In this document: piece after piece, positions 8,651 through 16,763 of the stretch
Layout of the letters: each line of letters begins with the position of its first letter
Numbering within the stretch: position 1 is the first letter of the stretch
Origin: Acidimicrobiales bacterium
GTDB taxonomy: Bacteria; Actinomycetota; Actinomycetes; Mycobacteriales; QHCE01
NCBI GenBank assembly: GCA_003243955.1
Contig: QHCE01000069.1
Location: forward strand, 1-52,155
DNA: 52,155 nucleotides
Direction: 5' to 3'
Program-made: the position numbers and the translations under genes
The notes under the pieces: model-generated
What the model was told of the DNA's origin: nothing
Seen by the model: only the letters and a program-made list of their open reading frames with translations
Database searches by the model: none

Positions 8651-9588
8651 CCGAGAACACTCCCCGCCTCGTCATCACTCGCGGCTTGCCGGGTTCCGGT
8701 AAGACCACCTGGGCGAAATCGATCGGGGTGACGCGTGTGAACCGCGACGAGCTACGCCTCATGCTGTACCCGGAATACCGAGGTAAGCCGAATTGGACCC
8801 GTGAGCGCCATGTCACCGAGGCGCAGCGCGCATTGGTTATTGCCCTACTGAAGGCCGGGCAAAGCGTGATCGTGGACGACACGAACCTGCGCGCGAAGCA
8901 AGCTAGGAATTGGCTCGACCTTGCCGTTTCACTGGGTGTCCCATGGGAAGTCAAGAATTTCGACACTCCGGTCGAGGAATGCATTCGCCGCGACAGTCTC
9001 AGAGAGCATCCAGTAGGTGAGGCCGTCATACGGGACATGTATGCCAAGTTTTTTCAAGGCAAGGACTATCTCCCCATGGTTTCGGTTCCGTCATCGGATG
9101 AGAACCAGGTTCAGGAAACCAAGGAAGCCTACTTAGCGCCCGAGGGTGCAACCACAGCGCTGATCGTCGATCTAGACGGCACACTCGCGCTCATTGGCGA
9201 TAGGTCACCCTACGACTGGTCACGCGTCGGGGAAGACGAGATGAACTGGCCCATCTTTTACGTCATGACCGCTTTGCGCGACGCCATGACAGCAGAGGTG
9301 ATCTTCGTGTCAGGCCGTTCTGAAGAATGCCGCCCACAGACCGAGCAATGGCTTAGCGATAAACTGGCTCTTGGATATCCATACATAGACAAGGAAACCT
9401 TTCCGCCGCTGTTCATGCGCCCAGCCGGTGACAACCGCAAAGACGCCATCATCAAGCGGGAGATTTTCGACCAACACATCCGCAACAAGTACGACGTCAA
9501 ATACGTCATTGACGACCGAAACCAAGTGGTGGCCATGTGGAGATCGCTTGGCCTCACAGTGTTACAAGTAGCAGACGGAGACTTCTAA
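8647..9588 (+). CDS. T4-like polynucleotide kinase / 3'-phosphatase
   Basis: The 313-aa protein has two domains in the order of phage T4 Pnkp. The N-terminal kinase has P-loop GLPGSGKTT (residues 13-21), then NRDELR with the presumed general base D34 and R37, and VDDTN (76-80). The C-terminal phosphatase of the HAD/acylphosphatase class has VDLDGTL (174-180) with nucleophile D175 and acid D177, a later SGRSEE motif, and VIDDR near residue 295. T4 Pnkp removes 2',3'-cyclic or 3' phosphate and phosphorylates 5'-OH ends, preparing RNA for ligation. Length is close to T4's 301 aa. It overlaps the ligase by four bases, so the pair encodes both healing and sealing steps. Confidence 0.88.
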   Translation: MTENTPRLVITRGLPGSGKTTWAKSIGVTRVNRDELRLMLYPEYRGKPNWTRERHVTEAQRALVIALLKAGQSVIVDDTNLRAKQARNWLDLAVSLGVPWEVKNFDTPVEECIRRDSLREHPVGEAVIRDMYAKFFQGKDYLPMVSVPSSDENQVQETKEAYLAPEGATTALIVDLDGTLALIGDRSPYDWSRVGEDEMNWPIFYVMTALRDAMTAEVIFVSGRSEECRPQTEQWLSDKLALGYPYIDKETFPPLFMRPAGDNRKDAIIKREIFDQHIRNKYDVKYVIDDRNQVVAMWRSLGLTVLQVADGDF

Positions 9589-9599
9589 TGCTTAGCACA

Positions 9600-9620
9600 G
9601 GTAACACCGAAACTGTTACC
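9600..9620 (+). terminator. Small hairpin after the RNA-repair genes
   Basis: GGTAACA and TGTTACC form a 7-bp stem with a 7-nt loop, 12 bases after the kinase/phosphatase stop codon. No strong T-run follows. It could be a weak terminator or simply a leader structure for the tiny reading frame that starts at 9645. Confidence 0.35.
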
Positions 9621-9644
9621 ACTTCCTTCCCTAGGAGAACGCCG

Positions 9645-9737
9645 ATGACGAAACCCGGAGCGGTTAACCCTCAGCTGGCGTTTCCCCCCCGTTCCTGCGG
9701 CGTAACCGCAAAATTCATCTATCTTCGAAGTCCATAG
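9645..9737 (+). CDS. Possible 30-codon remnant ORF at the end of the RNA-repair cassette
   Basis: An ATG preceded at good spacing by AGGAGA opens a 30-codon frame starting MTKPGAVNPQLAF. After about ten codons it runs straight into repeat B, and its remaining codons are the repeat itself. This fits a third operon gene whose body was lost when the repeat junction formed, leaving only the ribosome-binding site and first codons. It may equally be chance. No family is recognisable. Confidence 0.25.
   Translation: MTKPGAVNPQLAFPPRSCGVTAKFIYLRSP
9676..9719. repeat. 45-bp direct repeat B, right of the RNA-repair cassette
   Basis: The second copy of the repeat at 7114-7158, in the same orientation, with one substitution and a short change in the G-run. 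Like copy A it ends GTAACCGCAAAATTCATC and is preceded by GCGGTTA. It separates the RNA-repair pair from the toxin-antitoxin pair that starts at 9796. Confidence 0.75.
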
Positions 9738-9795
9738 ACTCGACAGCATGAACGCATTTGGGGAGGCTTGATGCCGGATGAGGTATCGTGGCTCT

Positions 9796-10317
9796 ATGAA
9801 CGCAGCGCTGACCACAGTAGACCGGACGGCAGGGAACCTGCTCCGGGAAGCTCGATCGCGACGTCACATGTCTCAACGCGATCTCGCCGTGGCAGCCGGA
9901 GTGCCGCAGTCGATGGTGACTCGCATTGAGACTGGATCGCGACAGCCGAGCATTCCGACATTGAAACGATTACTCGATGCCACTGGGTTTGCCATTAAAC
10001 CTAATTTATCGAATGCCATACGGCCCTCCCAGCTGTTGGTTAAGTACCGTGATCAACTGAGCGACTTAGCGCGTGAATATGGAATTATCAGAGTGCGAGT
10101 ATTCGGGTCGGTGGTTCGGGGAGAGGATCGATCTGACAGCGACCTAGACCTACTTGTCGACCTAGATCCCAGCGTCGGATCGCTGAAACACCTTGGTTTT
10201 GCCGAGGCTGCTGAACAGATTCTCGGGTGCCGCGTTGACGTTGTAACCAGCCAAAGTTTACACGAGCTGATCCGCGATGCCGTCCTTGGAGAAGCACAAG
10301 AATTAGAGCAGGTGTAG
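9796..10317 (+). CDS. mntA: HTH-fused MNT nucleotidyltransferase antitoxin (MntA-like)
   Basis: The 173-aa protein has an N-terminal XRE helix-turn-helix, MSQRDLAVAAGVPQSMVTRIETG (residues 25-47). Its C-terminal minimal nucleotidyltransferase carries the GS-x10-DxD signature: GS at 104-105, D116 and D118. MntA proteins neutralise their HEPN partner by AMP-transfer to a tyrosine in the toxin's active site. The fused HTH replaces a separate repressor and points to autoregulation. The HEPN gene starts two bases after this stop codon. I took the ATG at 9796, which has GAGG about 12 bases upstream; an ATG 18 bases earlier is also possible. It lies directly downstream of the RNA-repair cassette. 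Confidence 0.85.
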   Translation: MNAALTTVDRTAGNLLREARSRRHMSQRDLAVAAGVPQSMVTRIETGSRQPSIPTLKRLLDATGFAIKPNLSNAIRPSQLLVKYRDQLSDLAREYGIIRVRVFGSVVRGEDRSDSDLDLLVDLDPSVGSLKHLGFAEAAEQILGCRVDVVTSQSLHELIRDAVLGEAQELEQV

Positions 10318-10319
10318 GT

Positions 10320-10670
10320 ATGGAGACGCGTTTTGCGCAACGCTTGCTACTGCTCCACGAAACCTGCAGCCGCATCGCACGGCTGGTAGATAGGGGCCGA
10401 AGGGCCTTTAACACTGATGAAGCGCTGTTTGACGCGTGCCAATTGGGAATTGTGCGCTTAAACAGCGACCTTGAGCGGCTTGGTCCAGATTGGCTACACG
10501 CGCATCCTCAACTCCCTAGAACCGAGGTTCGAGGACTACGGAATCGTATAGGCCACGACTACCACTCAGTCGATCCTGAGGTCCTCTGGCGAGTTGTGTC
10601 GGTTTGCGTACCAGAGCTTCACCAGAGCCTCCGTGAGGAGATAACAGCAGCAAAGACTTCTTTGGCCTAA
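10320..10670 (+). CDS. hepT: HEPN-domain toxin (HepT/DUF86-like)
   Basis: The 116-aa all-helical protein contains RNRIGHDY at residues 74-81. This fits the HEPN Rx4HxY motif exactly (R74, H79, Y81). In characterised HepT proteins the Arg/His pair is the RNase centre and the tyrosine is the residue modified by the MNT partner. Known HepTs attack RNA, including tRNA. It is encoded two bases after the MNT gene, in the usual antitoxin-toxin coupling for this class. The 3' end lies 11 bases from the convergent DUF4233 gene. RNA cleavage here is inferred from family, not shown. Confidence 0.82.
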   Translation: METRFAQRLLLLHETCSRIARLVDRGRRAFNTDEALFDACQLGIVRLNSDLERLGPDWLHAHPQLPRTEVRGLRNRIGHDYHSVDPEVLWRVVSVCVPELHQSLREEITAAKTSLA

Positions 10671-10681
10671 TGTCCGCCGCA

Positions 10682-11065
10682 CTAGCTTGGTCCCAACACA
10701 GCACGACGGACTTTTAGTATGTAAAGCCACACGCAGATAAACACCAGGCCTAACACTAAGAGCGCCACATGAATGAACCCACCCAGCGTGACCGCAAACT
10801 GCGCCGCCAGCCCCAGCCACCAACCCCAGTTGTGCCGCAGCAGGCCGGCTACCACGCCGCATAGCACCACCAGGCCGCCCACAACGCTGAGCGCCACCGG
10901 CGTAGCAACGCTACTGAGCTGCCGCATTGGTTGTAGCGCAAGTAGTAAAACCAGGGTCTCCAGCAGCAGGGTTGCCGCGCCAATTCCCCGGACCGCCGCC
11001 CCTGGATTGCGTAACCCGGATCGGCGAGGTTGGGCGGAAGGAGGTTCTACAGGTTGGTGTGTCAT
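10682..11065 (-). CDS. DUF4233 membrane protein
   Basis: A 127-aa protein with four hydrophobic segments (about residues 30-47, 53-74, 80-98, 99-117) and a basic N-terminal tail. Its position directly downstream of folC, overlapping by four bases, is the conserved actinobacterial valS-folC-DUF4233 order. Function is unknown. The ndk gene that often follows is not present; the HEPN toxin gene ends here instead, so this boundary may mark an insertion. Confidence 0.8.
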   Translation of the reverse strand: MTHQPVEPPSAQPRRSGLRNPGAAVRGIGAATLLLETLVLLLALQPMRQLSSVATPVALSVVGGLVVLCGVVAGLLRHNWGWWLGLAAQFAVTLGGFIHVALLVLGLVFICVWLYILKVRRAVLGPS

Positions 11066-12438
11066 CGGAGCAATCGTCGCGCATCGCCCGCGGTAACCAC
11101 CGAGCCGGTCACCAAAATGCCGGCACCGGCTAGCGGTACACCGCCGCCGGTGAACTCTTCCTCTTCGGCGATACGCACGGCGCAGGAGATCGCATCATCT
11201 AGGCGCGGTGACACATCTACCCGGTCTGGGCCAAAGATTTTCACGGCGGCCGCGGCAAGTTCATCTACGTTCATCGCCCGTGGTGAGGAGTTTTGGGTAA
11301 CAACAATCTGCTCCACGGCCGGCTCCAGTAACTCCAGCATTCCGCGAACATTCTTGTCGATAAGTGGGCTGAACACAGCAATCAACCGGCGAAACCTGAA
11401 CGACTCCGCTACCGCGACGAGAGTGGCTCGCAAACCATGTGGGTTATGCGCGGCGTCTATAATGATCGCCGGCGAACTCCGTACCAGCTCTAACCGGCCC
11501 GGCGAACTCACCTGGGTAAAAGCCTCGCGAACTACCTCGGCGTCAAGGGGCTTTGCGCTCCCCGCGCCAAAGAACGCCTCCACGGCGGCAAGCGCTACCG
11601 CGGCGTTTTGCGCCTGATGCGCGCCATACAGCGGAAGGAAAATTTCTGCGTATGTGCCGCTGAGACCTTGCAGTGTCAGCTCCTGTCCACCTACGGCGAG
11701 AGCGCGGTTGCGTACACCGAACTCCACACCCTCCCGCGCAACGCTCGCGTCCACCGCAACCGCACGAGCCAGCAATGGTTTTAGTGCCTCTAGTGACTGC
11801 GTGGCACACACCACAACCGAGTTCGCGGCGATGATCCCCGCCTTCTCCGCGGCAATCTCAGCGATGGTGTCACCGAGGATCGCTTGATGATCCAAGTCGA
11901 TGGGGGTAATAACCGCGATGGCCGAATCAATCACATTGGTGGCATCCCAACGACCGCCCAGGCCCACCTCTATGACCGCGGCATCCACGGGGGCGTCGGC
12001 AAACGCGGCAAACGCGAGTGCGGTGACAAACTCAAAGTAGCTAACTGTGTCACCTGAGCTTTCGGCTGAGCTATTGCCCGAGCTGGCACTGAGTGCATCG
12101 ATCAGGTCGACGCAAGGGGCAACCTCCCGATACACCGCCACCAACTCTTGAGGGCTGATCGGTTCTCCATCTAGCGCAATGCGTTCGGCGACGCTGTCCA
12201 GATGCGGGCTGGTGTTGCGACCTGTGCGTAAGCCATGTGCCCGCAGCAGCGACTCGATCATCCGGCTGGTCGAAGTCTTGCCGTTGGTGCCCGCGACGTG
12301 AATCGTCGGATATGCCCGCTGCGGATTGCCCAAGGCATCCAGCAAAGCCTCAATTCGCTCCAGGCCTGGTGCCATCCGGCTTGGACCGCGGCGCGTCAAA
12401 GCAGCTTCGACATCAGCTAAAGGGTGCACTGTAACCAT
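11062..12438 (-). CDS. folC: Bifunctional folylpolyglutamate synthase / dihydrofolate synthase
   Basis: The 458-aa Mur-ligase-family enzyme adds glutamate to folates, and dihydropteroate to glutamate, in the cytosol using ATP. The P-loop HVAGTNGKTSTSRM lies near residues 47-60. A VGLGGRWDATNVI segment near 160 and DAAHNPHG near 325 are the family's conserved motifs, the second holding the Asp and His of the C-terminal domain. Length and spacing are normal. It overlaps DUF4233 by four bases. A gap of about 180 bp separates it from valS upstream, with a strong hairpin inside, so it may have its own promoter. Confidence 0.93.
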   Translation of the reverse strand: MVTVHPLADVEAALTRRGPSRMAPGLERIEALLDALGNPQRAYPTIHVAGTNGKTSTSRMIESLLRAHGLRTGRNTSPHLDSVAERIALDGEPISPQELVAVYREVAPCVDLIDALSASSGNSSAESSGDTVSYFEFVTALAFAAFADAPVDAAVIEVGLGGRWDATNVIDSAIAVITPIDLDHQAILGDTIAEIAAEKAGIIAANSVVVCATQSLEALKPLLARAVAVDASVAREGVEFGVRNRALAVGGQELTLQGLSGTYAEIFLPLYGAHQAQNAAVALAAVEAFFGAGSAKPLDAEVVREAFTQVSSPGRLELVRSSPAIIIDAAHNPHGLRATLVAVAESFRFRRLIAVFSPLIDKNVRGMLELLEPAVEQIVVTQNSSPRAMNVDELAAAAVKIFGPDRVDVSPRLDDAISCAVRIAEEEEFTGGGVPLAGAGILVTGSVVTAGDARRLLR

Positions 12439-12562
12439 TAGTGCAAGCAGGGGATCGATTGCATGTCGATAACGGTAGTAGGGCTATCTGACCGTCTACC
12501 AGCGGCTAGGCGAGTTGTGACCTACACCGCTTACCTAGGCAGCGCTCCAACCTTTCGAGCTG

Positions 12563-12595
12563 ACTCTCGACAACTTGTGCCAAGTTGTCGAGAGT
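12563..12595 (-). terminator. Perfect 15-bp hairpin downstream of valS
   Basis: ACTCTCGACAACTTG and its exact complement are separated by a 3-nt TGC loop, between the valS stop (12620) and the folC start (12438). It probably ends valS transcription or stabilises its 3' end. There is no long T-run. A second hairpin with the same core (GACAACT, TGC loop) lies at 15398-15418. Confidence 0.6.
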
Positions 12596-12619
12596 TTGGT
12601 GGCCTCAGGCCGTCCCTAA

Positions 12620-15310
12620 CTACAGCAAGACATCCACTCGAAGTTGACCGTCCTGAGCGGGTAGCAGCTCCAAATGCTGCACATGACCGGCGGACCGGAG
12701 ATCGTTCTGCACGGTAAGCGCCGCGGTCAGCGTCGCTGGGTCAGCGCTAATCATCAGCTTCGTAACGTCGCTGCGCATAGATAACTTAGCGTCAGACTTA
12801 GCTTTACGTACGGCACCAATCAATACAGCGGCTGCCTCCAGCAGCTCCGGCTCTTCTATCGACCGCACGCCGCCAAGCTCTCGCGCCGTGGGCCAGCTAC
12901 TGCGATGCACACTGCCGTCCTGCCACCACGCCCAGACCTCCTCGGTGACGAAAGGCAAGAAGGGTGCGAATAGTCGCAGCTGGGCTCGTAAAGCCAGCCG
13001 CAACGCGGCGCGGGCCGAAGTAGCGGGCGCGTCACCGTACTCGCCGTACGCACGGGTCTTTACCAACTCCACGTAGTTATCGCAGAAGAACCAGAAGAAC
13101 TGTTCGGCCCGTTCTAGCGCGCGCGCATAGTCATAGGCTTCGAACGCGGCCGTAGCGGCATCCACCACCGCGGCAAGCTCGCCCAGCATGGCCCGGTCGA
13201 GCGGCTCGGTGACCGCCGACAGATCGACGCTGGTGTCGCTTGTCACAGCTGTTGTGAGCACGTCCGCGCCACCCGTCGTGCTCACACCGAGCACGTCCGC
13301 GCCTCCCGTCGTGCCCACACCGAGCACGAACTTGCTCGCGTTCAGCAGCTTCACGGCAAGGCGGCGGCCCACCTTCATCTGACCGGTATCGAAGGCGGTA
13401 TCGGTACCAGGGCGCGCCGAAGCCGCCCAGTACCGCACAGCGTCGGAGCCAAGCTCCTCCAGCAGCGCCATGGGAGTTACCACATTGCCTTTGGATTTGG
13501 ACATCTTCTTGCGGTCCGGGTCCAGAATCCAGCCGGAGATCGCGACATGTCGCCACGGCACTTGATCGTGCTCGTCATGGGAGCGCAGCATCGTGGAGAA
13601 CAGCCAGGTGCGAATGATTTCATGCGCTTGTGGCCGCAAATCCATCGGAAAGACCCGAGAGTACAAATCGTCGTCGCTCCCCCACCCGCCGGCGATCTGC
13701 GGGGTAAGCGAGGACGTGGCCCAGGTGTCCATCACATCGGGGTCGCCGATGAAACCACCAGGCCGACCACGGTCGGCCTGCGTGAAACCGGGCGGAACGT
13801 CACTGCTGGGATCAACCGGCAGGCTAGCTTCATCCGGAACGAGAGGAGCGCAGTAGTCCGGTTCACCGTTAGCGTCTAGTAAATACCACACCGGAATGGG
13901 TACACCGAAGAATCGCTGCCGGCTAATCAGCCAGTCACCGTTGAGGCCGTTCACCCAATTGTCGTACCGGACGCGCATGTACTCCGGGTGCCAACTCAGT
14001 TCACGCCCGCGTTCCAATAGCGCGGCACGCAGTCGTTCATCACGGCCACCATTACGGATGTACCACTGGCGAGAAGTGACGATCTCCAGCGGTTTCTCGC
14101 CTTTTTCGTAGAACTTCACCGGACGGGTGATGGGCCGCGGTTTCCCATCTAGATCCCCGGCCGCAGCCAGCAATTCCACTGTCTTCTGTCGCGCTGAGTG
14201 CACAGTCAAGCCAGTTAGCTGCGCATAGGCGGCGAGCCCGACCGGTGAATCGAGGCCGGAGGGCGGGTCGGCCAGGATGCGACCATCACGGCCAATCACT
14301 GCACGGGTCGCCAAGTCAAGTTCTCGCCACCATTGCACGTCCGTAAGGTCGCCGAATGTGCAGCACATAGCGATACCGGCTCCCCGGTCGATTTCCGCCG
14401 ATTGATGGGCCAGGACTGGCACCTCAACGTCGAATAGTGGTGAACGCACGGTGGAGCCAAATAGGTGTTGGTAACGCTCATCATCGGGATGAGCCACCAA
14501 CGCGACGCAGGCCGCCAACAGCTCAGGCCGCGTGGTCTCGATGTACACCCGATCGCCAGCCGGAGCGTGAAACGCAACGCGGTGCCAATCGCCAGGGTGC
14601 TCCCGGTCTTCCAGCTCGGCCTGCGCTACCGCGGTACGGAATGTGACGTCCCACAGCGTGGGCGCCTCAGCCACGTACGCCTGGCCCCGCTCGTAGTTGC
14701 GCAGGAATGCCCGTTGCGACACCGCACGCGAACGTTCTCCGACAGTGGCATACGTCAAAGACCAGTCCACCGACAAGCCCAGCCGCTGCCACAGCTGCTC
14801 GAAGGCTTGTTCATCCAGCTGAGTCAGGCGATCGCATAGTTGAGTGAAGTTACGGCGGGAAATGGATATCTGTTGCTTGCTGGGCTTATCTGGCAGCTTG
14901 CCCTGCCCATCCGGGGAGCGGCCCCCCGGACCCCCCGGAACAAAATCTGGGTCATACGGCAGCGAGGGGTCACAGCGCACTCCGTAGTAGTTCTGCACCC
15001 GCCGTTCGGTCGCGAGCCCATTATCGTCCCACCCCATCGGGTAAAAGACTTCTTTGCCACGCATCCGCTGGAATCGGGCGATCGCGTCAGTATGGGTATA
15101 GGAGAACACGTGCCCCACGTGCAGTGAACCGCTCACCGTAGGGGGTGGAGTGTCGATGGAGTAGATCTGCTCGCGGGTTTTGGAGCGATCGAAGCTGTAA
15201 AGCTGTTCGCGTGCCCATATGTCTGCCCACTTGGCCTCGAGCCCATCCAGTGAGGGCTTCTCGGGAACTGTGCCGGCTGGCGGTGGCGTCGGGTGCTGCG
15301 GCTGTGTCAT
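12620..15310 (-). CDS. valS: Valyl-tRNA synthetase (archaeal-like type)
   Basis: The 896-aa class I synthetase charges tRNA-Val. The HIGH-type motif SGSLHVGH lies near residues 58-65 and KKMSKSKGN near 605. The segment starting YPMGWDDNGLATERRVQNYYG identifies the archaeal-like form found in Bifidobacterium, Nocardioides and Rickettsia relatives, distinct from the usual bacterial and mycobacterial form. Between the catalytic core and the anticodon-binding domain is an unusual 11-residue tandem repeat, GV(G/S)TTGGADVL twice. It is encoded by a 33-bp DNA repeat and not expected in the family. Genes downstream on the same strand are folC and DUF4233, the standard order. Confidence 0.93.
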   Translation of the reverse strand: MTQPQHPTPPPAGTVPEKPSLDGLEAKWADIWAREQLYSFDRSKTREQIYSIDTPPPTVSGSLHVGHVFSYTHTDAIARFQRMRGKEVFYPMGWDDNGLATERRVQNYYGVRCDPSLPYDPDFVPGGPGGRSPDGQGKLPDKPSKQQISISRRNFTQLCDRLTQLDEQAFEQLWQRLGLSVDWSLTYATVGERSRAVSQRAFLRNYERGQAYVAEAPTLWDVTFRTAVAQAELEDREHPGDWHRVAFHAPAGDRVYIETTRPELLAACVALVAHPDDERYQHLFGSTVRSPLFDVEVPVLAHQSAEIDRGAGIAMCCTFGDLTDVQWWRELDLATRAVIGRDGRILADPPSGLDSPVGLAAYAQLTGLTVHSARQKTVELLAAAGDLDGKPRPITRPVKFYEKGEKPLEIVTSRQWYIRNGGRDERLRAALLERGRELSWHPEYMRVRYDNWVNGLNGDWLISRQRFFGVPIPVWYLLDANGEPDYCAPLVPDEASLPVDPSSDVPPGFTQADRGRPGGFIGDPDVMDTWATSSLTPQIAGGWGSDDDLYSRVFPMDLRPQAHEIIRTWLFSTMLRSHDEHDQVPWRHVAISGWILDPDRKKMSKSKGNVVTPMALLEELGSDAVRYWAASARPGTDTAFDTGQMKVGRRLAVKLLNASKFVLGVGTTGGADVLGVSTTGGADVLTTAVTSDTSVDLSAVTEPLDRAMLGELAAVVDAATAAFEAYDYARALERAEQFFWFFCDNYVELVKTRAYGEYGDAPATSARAALRLALRAQLRLFAPFLPFVTEEVWAWWQDGSVHRSSWPTARELGGVRSIEEPELLEAAAVLIGAVRKAKSDAKLSMRSDVTKLMISADPATLTAALTVQNDLRSAGHVQHLELLPAQDGQLRVDVLL
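13256..13328. repeat. 33-bp tandem repeat within valS
   Basis: Two almost identical 33-bp units (13256-13288 and 13289-13321, two differences) plus the first seven bases of a third. The reading frame is kept, giving two 11-residue units in a linker between the catalytic and anticodon-binding parts of ValS. The copy number could vary between strains by slippage. Confidence 0.8.
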
Positions 15311-15397
15311 GCCGCAATGTTAGTAGCCAGCTACCGCACCCCAACCGTGGGATACATGAGGGCTTAAGCACCCGCTAGTTGGTAGCTGAGTGGCAGC

Positions 15398-15418
15398 GAC
15401 AACTAGTGCCTAGTTGTC
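15398..15418 (-). terminator. 9-bp hairpin downstream of the truncated TPR regulator
   Basis: GACAACTAG and CTAGTTGTC pair around a TGC loop, 19 bases beyond the stop of the gene ending at 15437. Stem core and loop resemble the hairpin at 12563-12595, so both may belong to one family of 3'-end hairpins. Confidence 0.5.
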
Positions 15419-15436
15419 TTGATCGGAATAAGAATT

Positions 15437-16615
15437 TCAGGTTTTGAGCTCTCGGAGGCGGCTTCGAAGGTCGCGCACCTGCGAATCACGCCGCGCTCCC
15501 TGGGAAATTGCCAGGTCTTTGTCTAAACCGCGCAGCACATTGAACACCCGGGCGGAACGGACTAGATCTACGTGCCGCAGCCCCAGATCCGCAATGCGCA
15601 CGGCCGAACCCAGATCTCCATACTGTGCATGTACACGAGCCAACGACGCGGTATGGAACAGTGCATCCCTCGGTGTGCTGGTGTCAGGCGAGGCAACCTT
15701 GCCATTCAGCAGCACCTCAGCCTCAGCGATGTAGCGACGAGGATCGCTGTTAGCGTGAGCGGCCAACGCCAGGCCGCTATGCGCAAGTTGGTACTCCAGC
15801 TCCTCTGCATCAAACCAGTAAAGCCACTCGGGGCCATGTGCCGCAACACCCGCGTTTTGGTATTGACCTCGGGCTTTCTCACACACCGATCGGAAACCGT
15901 GCACGTTTCCCGATGCCGCATACACATATGCCAAACGTGAGCTCGTTAAGGCACGGACCACTGGGTGGCAGCCGTCCGCAGCCAGGACAGCTTTACGGGC
16001 AAACTGGTTGGCTTCGTCAAGCTCGCCACAGTACACGGCTTGGTAGGCCATACACGCCAAAATATGCGCAACGAGATCGGTGTGGTCGCCTTCGTGGGCA
16101 GCGGTAAGCCCAGCTCGAAAGTATCGCCGAGCGGTAGCGTGCCGTTCGGCGTCGAAAGCCATCCAACCGGCAAGCTGATTAAACTGCGCACTAGCGAGCA
16201 TCAACCGCCGTCGTACCGCTGGACTGGTGGTACGACCTCTGCTCAAGTATGCGGTGATAGTTTTAACCTGTTGATGTACCATGCCGATCGTCGCGGCACA
16301 TCCCCCTTCCGTGTCATCGAGCCGCCGCAGTGGACCGATCATGTCCTCGAGTACAGCGGTAATATTCGAGCTCGCGTACGGCGGCTGCCGCCGCGCCGCC
16401 TCGAGCCGCCACATTCCGGCGTAGGAGCTACCAGAGTCAGATACCTCATAACGGTGAACGATCCAGCTACCACCGGATGGTATGGCAAATGAAGCGCCGT
16501 CAGGGGTGAGCATAGACAGCAGCGTATGCCTAAACCGCCCACAATAGTAGACCTCGCAGCTGCTGGCGAAAATTATGCAGCCAAGAGGCTCCCATCGCCG
16601 CTGGATAGCTAGCAA
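15437..16615 (-). CDS. TPR-type regulator paralogue lacking its N-terminal HTH
   Basis: The C-terminal 330 residues align along their length with the neighbouring 485-aa regulator. Shared landmarks include RRLDDTEGG/RKMDDLEGGS, AGWMAFDAERH/AGWMAYDADFH, AHILACMAYQAVY/AHILACMSYQAVY, ASPDTSTPRDALFH/ASAETDRPRDSLFH and LDKDL. The first 120 residues of that protein, with the DNA-binding region, have no counterpart. The annotated start is a TTG at 16615 without a convincing ribosome-binding site. In the same frame an upstream TGA is followed further out by open codons, so this is either a truncated gene started internally or a pseudogene. If made, it could only bind protein or ligand, perhaps modulating the intact paralogue. 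Confidence 0.6.
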   Translation of the reverse strand: MLAIQRRWEPLGCIIFASSCEVYYCGRFRHTLLSMLTPDGASFAIPSGGSWIVHRYEVSDSGSSYAGMWRLEAARRQPPYASSNITAVLEDMIGPLRRLDDTEGGCAATIGMVHQQVKTITAYLSRGRTTSPAVRRRLMLASAQFNQLAGWMAFDAERHATARRYFRAGLTAAHEGDHTDLVAHILACMAYQAVYCGELDEANQFARKAVLAADGCHPVVRALTSSRLAYVYAASGNVHGFRSVCEKARGQYQNAGVAAHGPEWLYWFDAEELEYQLAHSGLALAAHANSDPRRYIAEAEVLLNGKVASPDTSTPRDALFHTASLARVHAQYGDLGSAVRIADLGLRHVDLVRSARVFNVLRGLDKDLAISQGARRDSQVRDLRSRLRELKT

Positions 16616-16763
16616 AGGTCGATATCAACCAGTGTGGTAGCTGTAGCGGAGGTCGGCGTAGTCCATTAAGCGCCAATCCGGAGTCCAAGCACGACGAATC
16701 GGCGGTAATAGACCGAGGTCGTCAAATTCGGCACCCCGTTTACAGTGGGTCCGGGGCCGCTCA

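Noticed and set aside
16616-16763. Open codons upstream of the truncated TPR regulator (AEFDDLGLLPPIRRAW...)
   Set aside because: They read like coding DNA but are cut by TGA, lack a start, and match neither the paralogue nor a family I know.
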